64,000 nucleotides of DNA from Isoetes taiwanensis. Its lineage: Eukaryota > Streptophyta > Lycopodiopsida > Isoetales > Isoetaceae. Shown here in pieces: positions 42,761-54,461 of the stretch. The notes beneath the pieces are model-generated. The model had not been told where the DNA came from and did not search any database. It saw nothing but the letters and a program-made list of their open reading frames with translations. The stretch lies in the NCBI GenBank assembly GCA_021234155.1, contig JAJEKV010000012.1, forward strand, positions 3,523,942 to 3,587,941, in the 5' to 3' direction. How positions within the stretch are numbered: the first letter of the stretch is position 1; every line of letters starts with the position of its first letter. Position numbers and translations under genes: made by a program.

Positions 42761-43964
42761 ACAAATATTGAACCTTATCCCCGACCGTATGGCAAGTGCA
42801 TCATTGAGTTTCAAAACCCATGCCCGTGATGTATTGGGATAAACGCTTTCAAAGACTAAATAATTTAATACACTTATGTGATAAACACTTAGGAACACTA
42901 GTGTAGCGCAACCAATTTTAGTAAAGGCTACATACCAAAATAAGTACAAAGGAAAATTGTAGTGATACACCACAAATGTAAGAACAAATATGCGTATGTT
43001 AAAAATGAGGTGGTTCTCGTGATATCCGTGGATTTGGTGCTCTATGGCACTTTATGTTGACTACTTGTTGGCATTCAGAGTATAATTGTTCTAAATCATA
43101 GTAGTAGAATGTTTTAGAAATAAGCCCCTAAGGAACGGGTAATGCTTAATGAGATTAAGATGAAAGATAACATGGATTCATGGAGTAAAAATGCAGTACA
43201 ATCGATGGCTCACAAGCTTGAACACAAAGACAAGGAAATAAAACTAAAGAAGCACAAGAAAGCAGTCACGTAATGAGGTGTCGGATGAATTGCGATCACC
43301 TCCTTCCTTTTATGGTGATCATCTAATGGTTAGATCTTATTTGTGGACCTTCCGTTATAACAATGGATCTTCCGCTAGGTTTTTGTTTCCCCGATTCGAG
43401 GGCCAACTGCTCGAGGAATTTTAACGCTTCTGCCGTACCTCGTATCAGCTCAACTGGCCAAGCATTGCCCCCAATACGTGAGATACCCAGCCGCTGGATT
43501 AGTACCAATGTGAGGCAGAACCGGGTTATCTTTTAGAGATGGGAAAGTTAATGAACATGTCCGCAGTATTACGGAGGTCAAGGACAATAGCTAAGGAGAT
43601 CGGTGGAATTAGAAATCATCTCAATGAAATGATAGCATGTGATCATGTGTTTGAGATGCTGTATTAAGAGGGGCAGGAGCAACAAATTTTAAAGCACTCG
43701 CTTATGATTATGCAAGGGGATTTGAAGTGGAGTTTGAAGGTGCAAAAGAAAAGGAGGACTGCGAAATCGGGAGAATGACAAGAAATCAACAAGAAATCAA
43801 CAAGAGAGAAAGAAAGAAATAGCAACATATCTGTGCAGAACTATAAAAACTCTTATTTCTATTTCTGGTAAATGCAATATCCGTGAGTTGACTAGATAAC
43901 TTGTAATCGCATAACCTTTAGTTGGTGCTGAGACCAATAAGGTTACATCAACATGATAATAAGA
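42761..43964. other. Spacer left of the large LTR element
   Basis: One minus-strand frame (43508-43323: LIQRLGISRIGGNAWPVELI, FLEQLALESGKQKPSG) has protein-like composition and might be a terminal exon. No family is recognised and no upstream exon was found. Otherwise AT-rich. Confidence 0.35.
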
Positions 43965-43969
43965 TTCCA
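43965..43969. other. Left target-site duplication (TTCCA)
   Basis: TTCCA directly precedes the 5' LTR. CTCCA directly follows the 3' LTR (55047-55051). Five-base duplications are standard for LTR retrotransposons. One base differs, which fits the general age of the element. Confidence 0.65.
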
Positions 43970-44564
43970 TGTTAGGTCCTGCGGCCTCCCTGCATGTGAC
44001 TATTTATGGCTACGACGACCAGGTCAAGGCTACATCCACAAACCAGCGCCGGGTCCGCCGCCAAAGGCCTCAAGAGAAGACCAAGCGTACCACGCATAAA
44101 GACCACGTCAAGGCCAACAAGAGGCGGCGCCGACAAGTGATTCGCTCACACCGCCAAGGCCAGGCCACGTGGGATTTTAGGCTTTTCAAGAGGCACCGCC
44201 AGTATTCCTCAGAATCGTAGCTCTCCTTCCGTGAGTCGGCAATCAAATCCCGCCTGAGTGTCTATATTGGGCCAAAGGCCATTGTACTATATATATGAGT
44301 AGAGCCAGCACATGAGTTTTTAGATGAGTTTCTTTGAGTCTTGTCTCACTTCGCTTCTGCCATGAGTCATGTATCATCATCATTGATAGTACCAAGGAAG
44401 CTTATCATTGTTGGGTTCCATTGTTCTTTTGTGGGAGCCTTTCTTTTTCCCTTTCCTTGTTTTCTTTGCAAATCCCGCTATGGACATAGTCCCCGGATTC
44501 TCCTCATAGATCCACGGTCCTCAAGGCAGAGGGTCGCCTGGCAGAGTTCTCAACCACCCCAACA
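43970..44564 (+). repeat. 5' LTR, 595 bp
   Basis: It starts TGTTAGGTCCTGCGG and ends CCCCAACA. It aligns along its whole length with 54462-55046. Shared blocks include GACCAGGTCAAGG, AAGACCACG.CAAGGCCAA, GTGAGTCGGCAATC, a 34 bp identical block around the TATA box (44272-44305), GGAAGCTTATCATTGTTG-like and CCACGGTCCTCAAG words. Frames that begin in it (43969-44220 and 44341-44901) are not element proteins. Confidence 0.93.
44288..44296 (+). promoter_or_regulatory. 5' LTR TATA box
   Basis: TATATATAT lies about 318 bp into the LTR, inside the longest stretch identical between the two LTRs. Transcription would start about 30 bp downstream. Confidence 0.6.
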
Positions 44565-46940
44565 CCGTCGCCGCTGCCGGTCTCGATTCGATTTTCCTTC
44601 TTCGTCAGCCATGTTCCGTCTCGAACTTCACGCCTTTAAGAACTCTTTCCTGACGCAAGGCGCGCCCTCGCTTTGGAGCGCCATCATCGGCTGGAAGCCG
44701 CTTCTACATGTATGGATTCCGCTTATGACATTGAGGAGTACATCTGCCCAGGGCTCCGGCCATGCCACTCCACCCCCTCGCGGTCCTGCTCTCGCCCCAG
44801 CCTCACTTCAAGCTGCAAACATTGCTCATGTTCTCAGCCAATTTATCACTATCGAGCCCTATCGTGCTCTCAACCTTCTCAACCCATTTCATACCCCGTA
44901 ACATGCCTACATCTCTATCCTTCTTCTGGCTTACAAGCATAATCCTCTCTGCGATTCACTAAATCCTATCATCTCCTTACCTCAGCTTTACGTGATATCC
45001 ACATGTTCCTTTGGTTCTCCCCTGTGAATTTCTTCCCTACATTTCCCAATCGCCTTCCGCTGCATAACCTTACCACCTCAAAACCAGTGATCGCACCTCC
45101 AAGACCTCCACCTTCGCTAATTCCCTTCCATCGTATTCTGTGCAACCATTCCACCTCCAACTCCACCTCAAATATAATCCCTATCCGAAGTTCCCCGCCC
45201 ACCAAGCACTTTTCACCTCTACCTCGTGAATTTGTCGACTTATCCAACCTTGGCAACACGAAAGGCAAAACCATTAGACCAAAGTGCTCAGCTCATTATG
45301 CTGAAGAATTCGAGGCTCACAATCTCTAAATGGTCATGCACAACCTCAACTGAAATTCCATATCTTTTCCACCACACTGGCAGAGTTTCTTCTCACCAAT
45401 GGCTTATGTCCAACAAAGCCATCGAAATGGGCAAGATTACCGAATAAAACTCGCTTTTCTCACTATGGAAACTACTGATGATGATCAACTTCATCTCAAG
45501 CAACTCAATGACTGCAACAAGAGCCCACGTGAGTCCTCGCCAGTGGATTTTTATGTGGTGACGACTTTGGCCATCCTGTTCAGCAAAACTCTGGCGAGTA
45601 CTCCAGAGCTTCACCTTGGTCCGGGTTTCTCTCCGGGGCGACTCTCCCCAGCCTATCCACTCATGGGATCACTACCTCATGCCTCAAGACTCTTTGGAGC
45701 AGTTTATAGACCTTTGGCTCAACTCACTCACCACGTTTCTCTCTCCCCTGGGCGGGCTCTTCAGAGCCCTTCTATCCCACTCAGGGGTCCTGGTCTACCG
45801 CATCGCTTGTCCAACCCCTCAACATACCACCTCAGTAAAATAAGTAGCTTCGTGATCTGGTGCCATAGTTGCAAAATTGATTGGCGCTTACTTGGCAAAT
45901 GAGCGTAACCTGCCCTAAATGTCACTTCATTGTAAAGAGCATGCAACATGTGCACTTCATGCCACCGGAAGAGTGCACGCCGCGACTCTCATCCTGGCCA
46001 ATCGCTCCGCAACAAACCGGGTTATCGGCGCAACAACACCGTACAATCGCCATATCAAATCAACCAATTTGTGCTCAACTCAATCAATCCTATCAAAGAA
46101 TTGAGCGCAACAACGTGTATCCAAACCATTTGACTCGCTTTTGATCCTTCTAAAGCCTCGTTGTTATCGCCACGCATTGGGGTCATACCACCACGCATAC
46201 GCCCTCAATCATGTCGCAGCTCGCACCAATCACCACTCGGTCCCCGGGCCATTTCACGCTTTACTTTAACTTTTGATTGCCAATGGCAAATAAGGCCCGC
46301 TGTCTCCGCTTCTTCGAAGCCACTCAGCGCTTCGCAAAGAATCACGCGACAACTACCGCCAGAATCAACCTCAAATTGATCAACAAGCACAGAAGAAATT
46401 TTTCAGCCTTAATCCCTCCAAATCACTCGCCAAATTGGGTTGGTTTGGTTTCACGCTGCACTGTGGCGCGCTACGCCCCTTAACCATTATTATTCCTAAT
46501 GGCACGCTAACTCCGCCTTGCAGTTGACAATACCTCGCGAAGAGGACAAAAGGTCCACTTTGCACTGACTTGAAAACTCATGCCTCATGTCATGCCTAAA
46601 GTACCGTTATTCGGAACTCATGCAAGCCGGGCCAAGGCTTGACAAGCATAATACGTGTTCAGCAATTACCAGAAGCTCAGCAAAGACAAGATGCACTCTT
46701 CCACATCTCAACCTCCACGCCTCGCATATATCCTAATATTGCCGCCAGCCTATCTACTAAAGAAGTTGCCGCTCATTACCACGCACTCCAAAGCACTATG
46801 GATTCGTGATTCTTTTTCTCGTGTGCTCGAACTCAAGAGGAGCCGCCAAAATCAAAAATTCCCTGCCGGCAACAATTTTGTAAAACTATGTCCTGCTCTC
46901 AAGGACCAGCCTTCCCACTCTCACGCCATTTGGGCTACCC
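44565..46940 (+). pseudogene. Leader and gag-side region, decayed
   Basis: About 2.4 kb between the 5' LTR and the protease is where gag should lie. Protein-like scraps occur in shifting frames: MFRLELHAFKNSFLTQ (from 44610), HYLMPQDSLEQFIDLWLNSL (about 45680), and ARCLRFFEATQRFAKNH with LINKHRRNFSALIP (46277-46483). No zinc knuckle of the CX2CX4HX4C form is intact. One CPKCH word at about 45911 is only suggestive. Assignment rests mainly on position. Confidence 0.45.
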
Positions 46941-47240
46941 TACACCCACGTCCATGCCACGGTGGGTAATCAACAAAAGTCAACCATGCCCAACACGAGG
47001 TAGCGCTGTCAATCTCTTTAATACGGATAAACTCCGCAAACAAATGGGCACGTACAACCTTATCGCGTCTCCCTATGACATCACCAATTCATAATGGGCT
47101 TGGTATCACGCAGACCTCAAGTATGGCCACACCCTCTTCTTCACATCAACATTGGTGACTGATTCCCCTTAGAATTTGGTGTTTGGAAGGCGGGCGAAGA
47201 TCCGTGTGATTATGAATGTTATCGGCAAGACCTTTCTCCG
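46941..47240 (+). pseudogene. Retroviral-type aspartic protease fragment
   Basis: The frame 46888-47094 reads TRGSAVNLFNTDKLRKQMG and ASPYDIT. This is the form of the plant Ty3/gypsy protease active-site strand and what follows it, where an Asp-Gly/Ser-Gly triad normally precedes SAVN. The Asp codon is not present in this frame (Thr-Arg instead), from a substitution or small indel. After a stop the similarity continues in another frame (a YPLEFGVWK-like word near 47165). Confidence 0.65.
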
Positions 47241-47984
47241 CTAAAAGCAAGAGTATCCTAATACTTATTGGGCCACGGATCGTGGGCTTAATACCGCGTA
47301 TGGTCACCCCAATGCCACTTGCGACTTGGAAACCGTAAGATCATTTCGTCGACAATGCCAACCTCTCTTCTCTCGACACCATTCCGAGGACGCCGTAATA
47401 CCCATTAAGTTCAAAGCCCACCGCGAATCGTCAATATCCTACCTCAATATGCCGATCCTTGGGAGAAATGACTTGATCGATCGCCGTAATGCCTTTGCTT
47501 GACCTCTACCGCTCCTTGGTAATCGTGATCCAACGCGGTTGATCACTTTTCGTGATGCCGACATTCCTCTCCCGATCCCGCTGATGTAATAATGCCATGA
47601 CGCAACCTCGCTTCGATGAAAATCAGCAACCTCTTTTCACCACGCAGTAGCCACTCATCCCTGCCATGCTTCAACCTCCTCGCCATATTGTCAAAGACAC
47701 GCAGGTTATCCCACATATTCGTGACTCGTCGATTTGTAGTGGACGGGCACAATCACCGGCCCGCATTGCCGCCTAATCTCCGACACCCTATCGCCACAAA
47801 TACTGCCACGCCTTTCAAAAGTTCAAAACACATTTTTGCCCGAGCTACGTGACCTCTGGGGATCTAACAAAACCTTGGGGAACTCACCATTCCTTTACCA
47901 AATCCGGATGCACGCCCCAGATAGCAACGCATAAAGTATTTCCCGCCAACCCCTACCAATGGATCGCCGTGGCGTAAATTGACA

Positions 47985-48450
47985 AACTCCTTTTTGCCGC
48001 AGTTTGATCTATGAGGTCAACATTCTCGCTAATGGGTGGAGTCTTCATTGTCATTGGGTAATCACACAATGGAAAGATCCGCTGGCTATGCGGGATCTTC
48101 ACCGAACTAAATCAAAGCCACGCGAGCGATCATTTCCACTTCCTTCAACGACTGTGTTCGAAGAGGCCGACATGAGATGTACCTTCATGGATGGCTTTTT
48201 CCGCTACAATCGGTCTCAATCAAAGAATCGACAACTCAAGATAACTTTCACCACCCCGCGGGGCACTTTTTGCCTACAAGGTGGTTCCTTTTGATTATCA
48301 AACTCTCCATCAACGCTTCAACGATAATGCTCTCGGCCATGATTTTATGAAGGAAAATCCTTCTTGCATATTTTTCAAGATGACTTTCCGCTTGCCGCTT
48401 CCATGGCTGACCATTGATAAATTGAACTCGCTCTTCGACCGAGGATGAGT
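47985..48450 (+). pseudogene. Reverse transcriptase palm, broken
   Basis: Landmarks in order: NGWSLHCHWV (template-grip region), MRDLHRTKSKPRERSFPLPS (the 'FRDLNKATPKDxFPLP' motif), RCTFMDGFFRYN with the first catalytic Asp at 48190-48192, KITFTTPRGTFC (the 'FxTPWGTFxY' motif), and HIFQDDF with the catalytic Asp pair at 48379-48384. A frameshift after GTFC and a stop near 48415 break it. All three catalytic Asp codons survive. The enzyme copies element RNA to DNA in intact relatives. Confidence 0.88.
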
Positions 48451-48689
48451 CCTACATTAGTCCCCAATCCCGAAATGCACCTTCGCGCCACTTCGTGTGT
48501 TCTGCTAGGGACACGTAAGCACGCTAAAGCAGGTATCACCAATGGATCCCCGCCAAATCCTCGAAGTTAGGTGCTCAAGGCTCAAGCACTAGCCAATATC
48601 AAGGAGACACGCTTTTCCGGTAAGGTAAATTATTATCTCACTTTCTGCCTCGACTTGCACCATTGCATCCCATTCATAAACCACGGAGG

Positions 48690-49200
48690 ATGAATCCACC
48701 GGGCTTGGAATTCCTGCGCGACGCCGCTCCAAACGCTGTTTTACTTACTCAGCCCCGGTTCTTGTTCCCTCAATGGGACAAGCCCTTTCACGCATATGTA
48801 GATGCGTTCTGCTGCCGCTTATTGGAGTCAAGTATTTCAAGAATATGATGCCATTAATCGCATTAAACCAAAACCGACAGCAAAGAGAAAACTCCTCAAT
48901 CCTCATGAGCGCAACTACTCGCCACGCAGCGTAGCCTTGGGTTTAATTTTTCTTGCGGTCCAACGCCCATCACTAGTCTTTGTATACCGATCAAATCTTT
49001 GTTGACCACCGCTAATTCCTTTACTGATCAACAAATCCACGCCACGCGCCGCATTGCTCGTTGTTCTCCTTCGCAAGAATTTGCACCTTTGAAATTGTTC
49101 AAGGCGTGCAAATTCCCCATGTTGTCCCTATTATCTACGCAGATCCATTACTGCATGATCCCTTCCACTTCCGAGTCTCGACGCTTTCCCGACGCCAACT
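48690..49200 (+). pseudogene. RNase H domain, broken
   Basis: The frame 48663-48848 ends WDKPFHAYVDAF, the start of the Ty3/gypsy RNase H domain, with its first catalytic Asp at 48801-48803. The next frame (48802-49005) reads KRKLLNPHERNYSPRSVAL and GLIFLAVQR (the 'ERNYSVTEREALAVIFAVQRF' region). The end (HATRRIARCSPSQEFAPLKL) lies in a third frame at 49040-49100. Three frames in 400 bp show repeated small indels. Confidence 0.87.
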
Positions 49201-49429
49201 CTTTCTAGTCACGGCAACGCCCCACATTAGTTCCACAACTTTTCACAGATTCCTCACGTGTGCTCTTCCACCGTGAGGACGCCACGCCTTCTCCAGCCTA
49301 AGGCCAATCCCGCCGACACCAATTTCTCCACAGGTCCGCGGATTACACCATGGTTATAAAAATATCTTTACAAAAGGGTAAGGATACCGTCTTCGACGCC
49401 GGTGGTTCTCCTCATGAGGTTCCCGTGAT

Positions 49430-50400
49430 ATTGTCCGGTAGGCCTGCGAAGGGCCTTTGGTGGCTATTTTCTATGGTGACAATTCATCAAGACGCGAAAA
49501 TCCTTCTTGCAGCGTTATTTTTGGCCCATCGCTTCTTCAAAGACGCCACGCCCACGCCAAGACGCGGTCATGCTTGTCACTGCGGTGGGAGGGCCCACGG
49601 CCCGTGACGCTTCTTCCATTGACGCCGGCCGCCACGCCACTTCCTTTCAAAGAAATGGGGATGGATTTGTGGGGACCTATTGATTCACCAAGGCACACCC
49701 GCGTTCGCCACATTCGGTTTCACCGACCACGCTTATCAAATGGGCGGAAGTTTGCAAAAGATTCTCCAGACAACACGCGCAAGCACCGCCAAGGTCATCT
49801 ATCGAAATCATCACGCTGCTTTTAGTCACGCACCTGAAGCTGGTCGCTGATCGAGGTCCATTTTATCAATCATACCATAAAGGAGCTAACGATTATCTAA
49901 TGATCCATCATCACGCGCTACTAATTCTTACTTATCCTCAAGGAACGTTTTAACAGCACCAACAAAACTCAATACAATTTCAAGAAAATTTGTGACGCCG
50001 CGACCGACCGCAAAACAAGCTTCCTATCGTTTTTGGGCAGCAATACTTGTTTCAAAATAGCTATCGTCACACTCTTTAAAATTGGCTATGTCAAGAAGCT
50101 CTCTATGCTCCTTTTGAATACATTCTTCCAACTCTCCTCGCTTTCAACTAGCCCCATAATCCTCACGTGACTCAAAGAAAGGGTTTATCAATTGGAACAG
50201 CTTGGATGAACTTAGACGCGATGCTTACACTGTTCTTCTTTATGACAACAGCTTGCAAAAATCTTTACATGACAAACGATAGACAAAAAAACATTCAGTT
50301 AGCTGAGATTTGGTTCTTCTTATGATTCTCGCTACAAAACTTTCCGGGCAAGAAGTTTCATGGTTTGGCCCTTATCAAATTAGTGCCCAAGGGTGCAACC
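49430..50400 (+). pseudogene. Integrase: zinc finger, DDE core and GPF/Y module, broken
   Basis: The frame 49457-49825 carries the HHCC-type region (GDNSSRREN, FGPSLLQRRHAHAKT) and the start of the core (LPFKEMGMDLWGPIDSP) with the first catalytic Asp at 49664-49666. The second Asp is in KLVADRGPF (49849-49851). The Glu is expected in the TYPQG region near 49935, which is frame-broken. Further on, KKICDAATDRKTSF and WFGPYQ (50361-50378) mark the C-terminal GPF/Y module. No chromodomain follows. Unlike the chromovirus at 9.4 kb, this copy keeps the first two catalytic Asp codons. Confidence 0.87.
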
Positions 50401-50459
50401 CGCAGCTTAAGCCGGGCCGGACCATGGAAGATGGAACCCATTACCTACACTAGTTAATG

Positions 50460-53400
50460 GCTTTCTACCAAACAATTTCCTTATACAAAATCGTAAAGTG
50501 ACAATCATACAAATCAGAGCGTCGCTCCGTATTAACCATACAAATGTGAGCAAGGACTAACCTGGGCGTATATTTATATTATATAGGTGGAATTTCGCAA
50601 AATGTGGGCAGAGCCCATCTATTTCCGCCATGGGCAACGCCTTATTTACAAAAACGGGCTCAGAGTCTCTATCTACTAAGTCCTAAGAAGAAAAAAACCT
50701 CTACTCCGGTTCGGGCGTAGGTGATACGCAGGATGTGGTACTCAGCTATTCTCGTGGTCCTGCCAGCAGGTGCAAAATAATCACTTCCATCCCGCTGGTG
50801 TGGGATCATGCTCGGGCCGATACACGTAAGCATTACCACTCGCTCCATCGCACGTTACCATTGTGCACGCCAGAGGTCCGTATACCTATTTTGCTGCATC
50901 CACTCTGTGCAGCTTGAAGGGCATAGTGCACTTATCGTGCGGCCCAACAGTTAGGTATATACCGGCCACGGCTGTCTCCGCTTCGGGCTTCTGCCGCCCC
51001 TGTAGCTACAATCAAGACTTCGCTGACGTGGACTAATCGAATTTCGCTTAACGGTTTGTAATGCAAGGTCGTTTCTAAATGGAGAATTTTCTTCCCGCCA
51101 CATATCTTAGCCATGTACTTTTCCCTCGACACCTTTCGCTTTAATGTAGATATCTCACTTCGAAGCTAAGCAGCATTAAATGCCATTCCCTTCTTTTCAG
51201 TTCGCTTAACATTAATGTAAAGGCCCTTCTCGCCAGCCTGCCATATCCGGAATTTCATTCTTTACGCTCTTATCTCCACCGTCATTGTTTTCTCCCTTTT
51301 ACCGCTTGGGGACTTAAATGTACTTGTAATCTCTTAATCGCTTCCTCAAGGCGATTCCATATCGCTAATTGCCTCATCAAGTTGCCGCTTTCGCTTCCTT
51401 TATCATGCCTCTTCACTCTAAGGTTTGTTAATTCTAAACCTTTTCGCCTATCTCAGCTTTGTCTTCTCGTTTCTCCGCTTCTCCGCTTTTGTATCACCGC
51501 TCATCTCCGACGCTCTTTCTCGCCATGGTTCGCATCTAGCCTCTTTTCAATTTTCCGCTTTACTCCACGGATCCGCTCTCTTTTTCGAAGTCCTGTCCTT
51601 CTCTTGACGCTTCCACCTTCGACGTTTTGTTGGCCCGGAAGTCAAGGCGGAACGCCTACAAGTTTTATGAATTTCACAAATGGACCTTCCTAATTCAATC
51701 CGCATCAATTAGGCGCCAATTATCAACCGCCCCGTATGATATGCTAACAAGTGGTAGATGGCACGACGATCTTGCTTACTCACCTCGGAGCTCGTATTCC
51801 ATATCTTTGCAAACACCTTTCTTTATCTTGGGCCGCTTTTACGTGACATAGATAAGCCACCGAAGTTTGGCGCCGCTCAATATCAAGCTTAACATGCACG
51901 CCACAATATTGCAAAAGCCTCATGACACTTTTTAATAAGTTTCTATGGCTTAGAAATTCTTTTGGGTATTCTATCAAGAAATAACACTCTTATATCAATA
52001 AACCCTTCTACAATGTGGTTATCACTTACCGGCTCCGCTTCCACCACTTTCTTGATTGGCTACAAATGTTGTTCTACGTGACTCCTACAAGAAGTCGACG
52101 CTTCTCTCGGCTACCCTCCTCTCGGCTCCTCGGCTCGTGGGTAAAAGGCCATCTTCAAGCTCTTATTCACATTATCTTCCCCGCTCCTGTCCCTTCCATT
52201 TCTCATGCCTCCACTCACAATCTCTACATTCACTTTCAAAACCAACAAAATGCACCTTCACGCTAACCTTCTCCTCGCCTCGCTCAACAAAACACACGCA
52301 TGTCAATGCTTCTCTTTTCCTCCTCCTCGGCTACGCCTCCACTTCGGCCATGTCTCTCGACGTCCCAAACACTGCCACAACAGGCCCTCCACCCCACATC
52401 CTCGCCACCCCTCAGACAATATCGCGATGTTCAAGCCGCCGCTTCTCAAGCTGCAAGAATCGCCAGAAGCTCGCTGAATAGTCTTGCTGCCCCTGAGGCC
52501 TCGTGATGCGCCACCGCTACCTTCTGGCCAAGCACACGCAGTTCACACTGAGACACGCCTTCAAGAAAAGCACGCAGGTCTTTTACGCAACCCGTGAGGA
52601 TCTCAAGATCGCCATCATCGAATGTTTCGCTGGTTTATCAAGAAAGCTCGCCATACACCACCATTCGCCAGAATTGTTGGCGAACAAGACAAAGGACAAT
52701 TCTCCGGGTGACAAGAAAGACATTGCTAAGCTTGACACCTTGTGGCATGCGAGCCGACTTTACCGCATCACTAAGTTCATGATCCGACGCGAGCGGATGC
52801 TCTCTTTCACCTTCCTCTTGTAATGCTTTCCACGCCGACCCTTCCAATTGACGCTCTCCGCTCAAATTTTATGGAGGTCGTAAACGTAAAATTGCTGATG
52901 ACGCCGGTGATTGCCACGCTGCGCCAATACCTCCCGCAAGTAATCCTCTTCATGTGCCATGCTTTCCTCTCACAACGGTCCGTGATCGGCCACGCCTTTC
53001 TGCGAAAAGACAACCGATCCGCGATCTTAGAAATCAAAGAAGCCGGCCCAATCGCTGGAAGAGGCCCAACCAAACAGAAGGCTACTTTAATCTTTTGGTA
53101 TCCACACGCCGCTGATTTTGTATATTCTTCAGCTTACCGATTATGTGGGTTGCCCGACGCCTACTACTTTTCTGGCGGTAATAAGTAGAGCGGTCGTTGA
53201 TGTCCTCTCAAGCAAAGGGAGGGGATTTCTTTTCGTGGATCCGCCGGTCTTCACAGTGCATAAAGGGTTGCTCTGCTCCCTTTGGTCTTCGACCTCCTTC
53301 ACCGCGGAGGACCCTCGATTTAATCACTTTTCGAAAGGTCCGCACCGATGGTGTACATCTTCCATGACTTCATCTGGCCGAGCACCAGATACCCTCAGAT

Positions 53401-54450
53401 TCGCCACTGGGGACCTCAAGGTGACTCACAGTTCAATGGTTGCTCTTGATAACAACTCCTATCCTCAAGTGTGATCATGATCGGACTCCACGCTCTTCAT
53501 CAGGAGTACATGCCGAGCTTGCTCATCATTTACCTCTCCTCGCGTTTCAAACGCTGGAACAAAAGTAAAGAATCTTGGGCATCCTGAGGATCTTCCGCTT
53601 GCCCAAGCCTATGTGCGATTTGGGCGTGCTATAATCAATTATGCGTTTATTCTGATAGCAAGACAAGACCTACCTAGATGGGATAGTCCTCCGCCTTTAC
53701 TCAAATTTCTACTTCAATGGGATAGATGGTGCAAAGCTTCGATCCCACCTTGCACGCGGAATTCGTGGAGCAGGTCAAGAGCTTCACGCCATCGGCATGG
53801 CTCTTTCTCCTCATGTTTGGTGCCTCCACGCCTCCCTGCTTTTACCCTGACTTCTTTCCTTTTTGGCCTAAGGTCATGGATGGTCATCACTGGTCGACTC
53901 CCCGGCCAGATTCTCGACGATTCTGGATCCCGATTTGGTCGTGACGCTTCGTATTGGGAGTGATAATGCCACCTTTGACACCATTGAGAATTGATCTATA
54001 TCGCTAATGAGCTGGCTGGTAACGGGTCACGATGCTTGGTGATGGTCTGATACCTTCTGCGCACGCCGCCACCTCACTGCACTTCCGCCACCGGGCCAAG
54101 CTGGTTTCTTGGCCGCCTCAAATGCATCCGACAGCCAAATCGTGGAAGGCCCAATCTTTTCACCGCAATCCACGCGCCGCTGCCTTCGGCCCCGTGACTC
54201 CGCTTCTCATGGAGTGCCGCTTTGTTCCTTCCGTGCACGCTCTGGCGCCGCCTCGGAAGACATGGTGCGCTTCTCACTTCCTATTGATGCATCCCGCCTT
54301 TGGCCTCCACACTCGACGCCAAACACGGGTAGACTCATTGCCTATTACTATACGGTTTCGCCTCATTCCCCGTGAGAGGATCACTTCTGCATCAGCTGCT
54401 TCCCCGCTTCTAGGAAGCACTTCCTCCTTTCTTCTTAATCAGCACGCTGG
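50460..54450 (+). pseudogene. ~4 kb extra region between integrase and 3' LTR, unidentified ORF scraps
   Basis: Protein-like plus-strand segments are 52503-52823 (TREDLKIAIIECFAGLSRKL, DTLWHASRLYRITKFMIRR), 52823-53188 (VIATLRQYLPQVILFMCHAF, NRSAILEIKEAGPI), 53118-53474 (VGCPTPTTFLAVISRAVVDV) and 53726-53944 (VQSFDPTLHAEFVEQVKSF, PCFYPDFFPFWPKVMDGHHW). They look like pieces of one or two proteins of several hundred residues, broken by frameshifts. Athila-type elements carry an extra ORF in this position and Tat elements carry long 3' regions, so position alone fits. I see no signal peptide plus transmembrane pair that would argue for an envelope-like protein. A host-gene capture is also possible. 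The first 900 bp (50460-51370) hold no convincing frame. Confidence 0.5.
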
Positions 54451-54461
54451 TGTGGGGAGGT
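54451..54461 (+). promoter_or_regulatory. Polypurine tract of the 11 kb element
   Basis: GGTGTGGGGAG directly precedes the 3' LTR (54462). Two T residues interrupt the purines. Its position on the plus strand confirms the orientation of the element. Confidence 0.75.

Noticed and set aside
44565-44600. Primer-binding site after the 5' LTR
   Set aside because: The sequence after 44564 does not start with TGG and does not match the 3' end complement of tRNA-Met or another tRNA that I can recall. Either it is mutated or the LTR end is off by some bases.
44341-44901. 186-codon plus-strand ORF, one of the longest in the window
   Set aside because: It begins inside the 5' LTR and crosses its end at 44564, so at least the first 75 codons are LTR. 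Only the part after about 44610 could be gag-side sequence.
50932-51132. Minus-strand ORF as an antisense gene in the LTR element
   Set aside because: It is short, and neighbouring plus-strand frames are equally likely. No motif supports a Retand-style antisense ORF.
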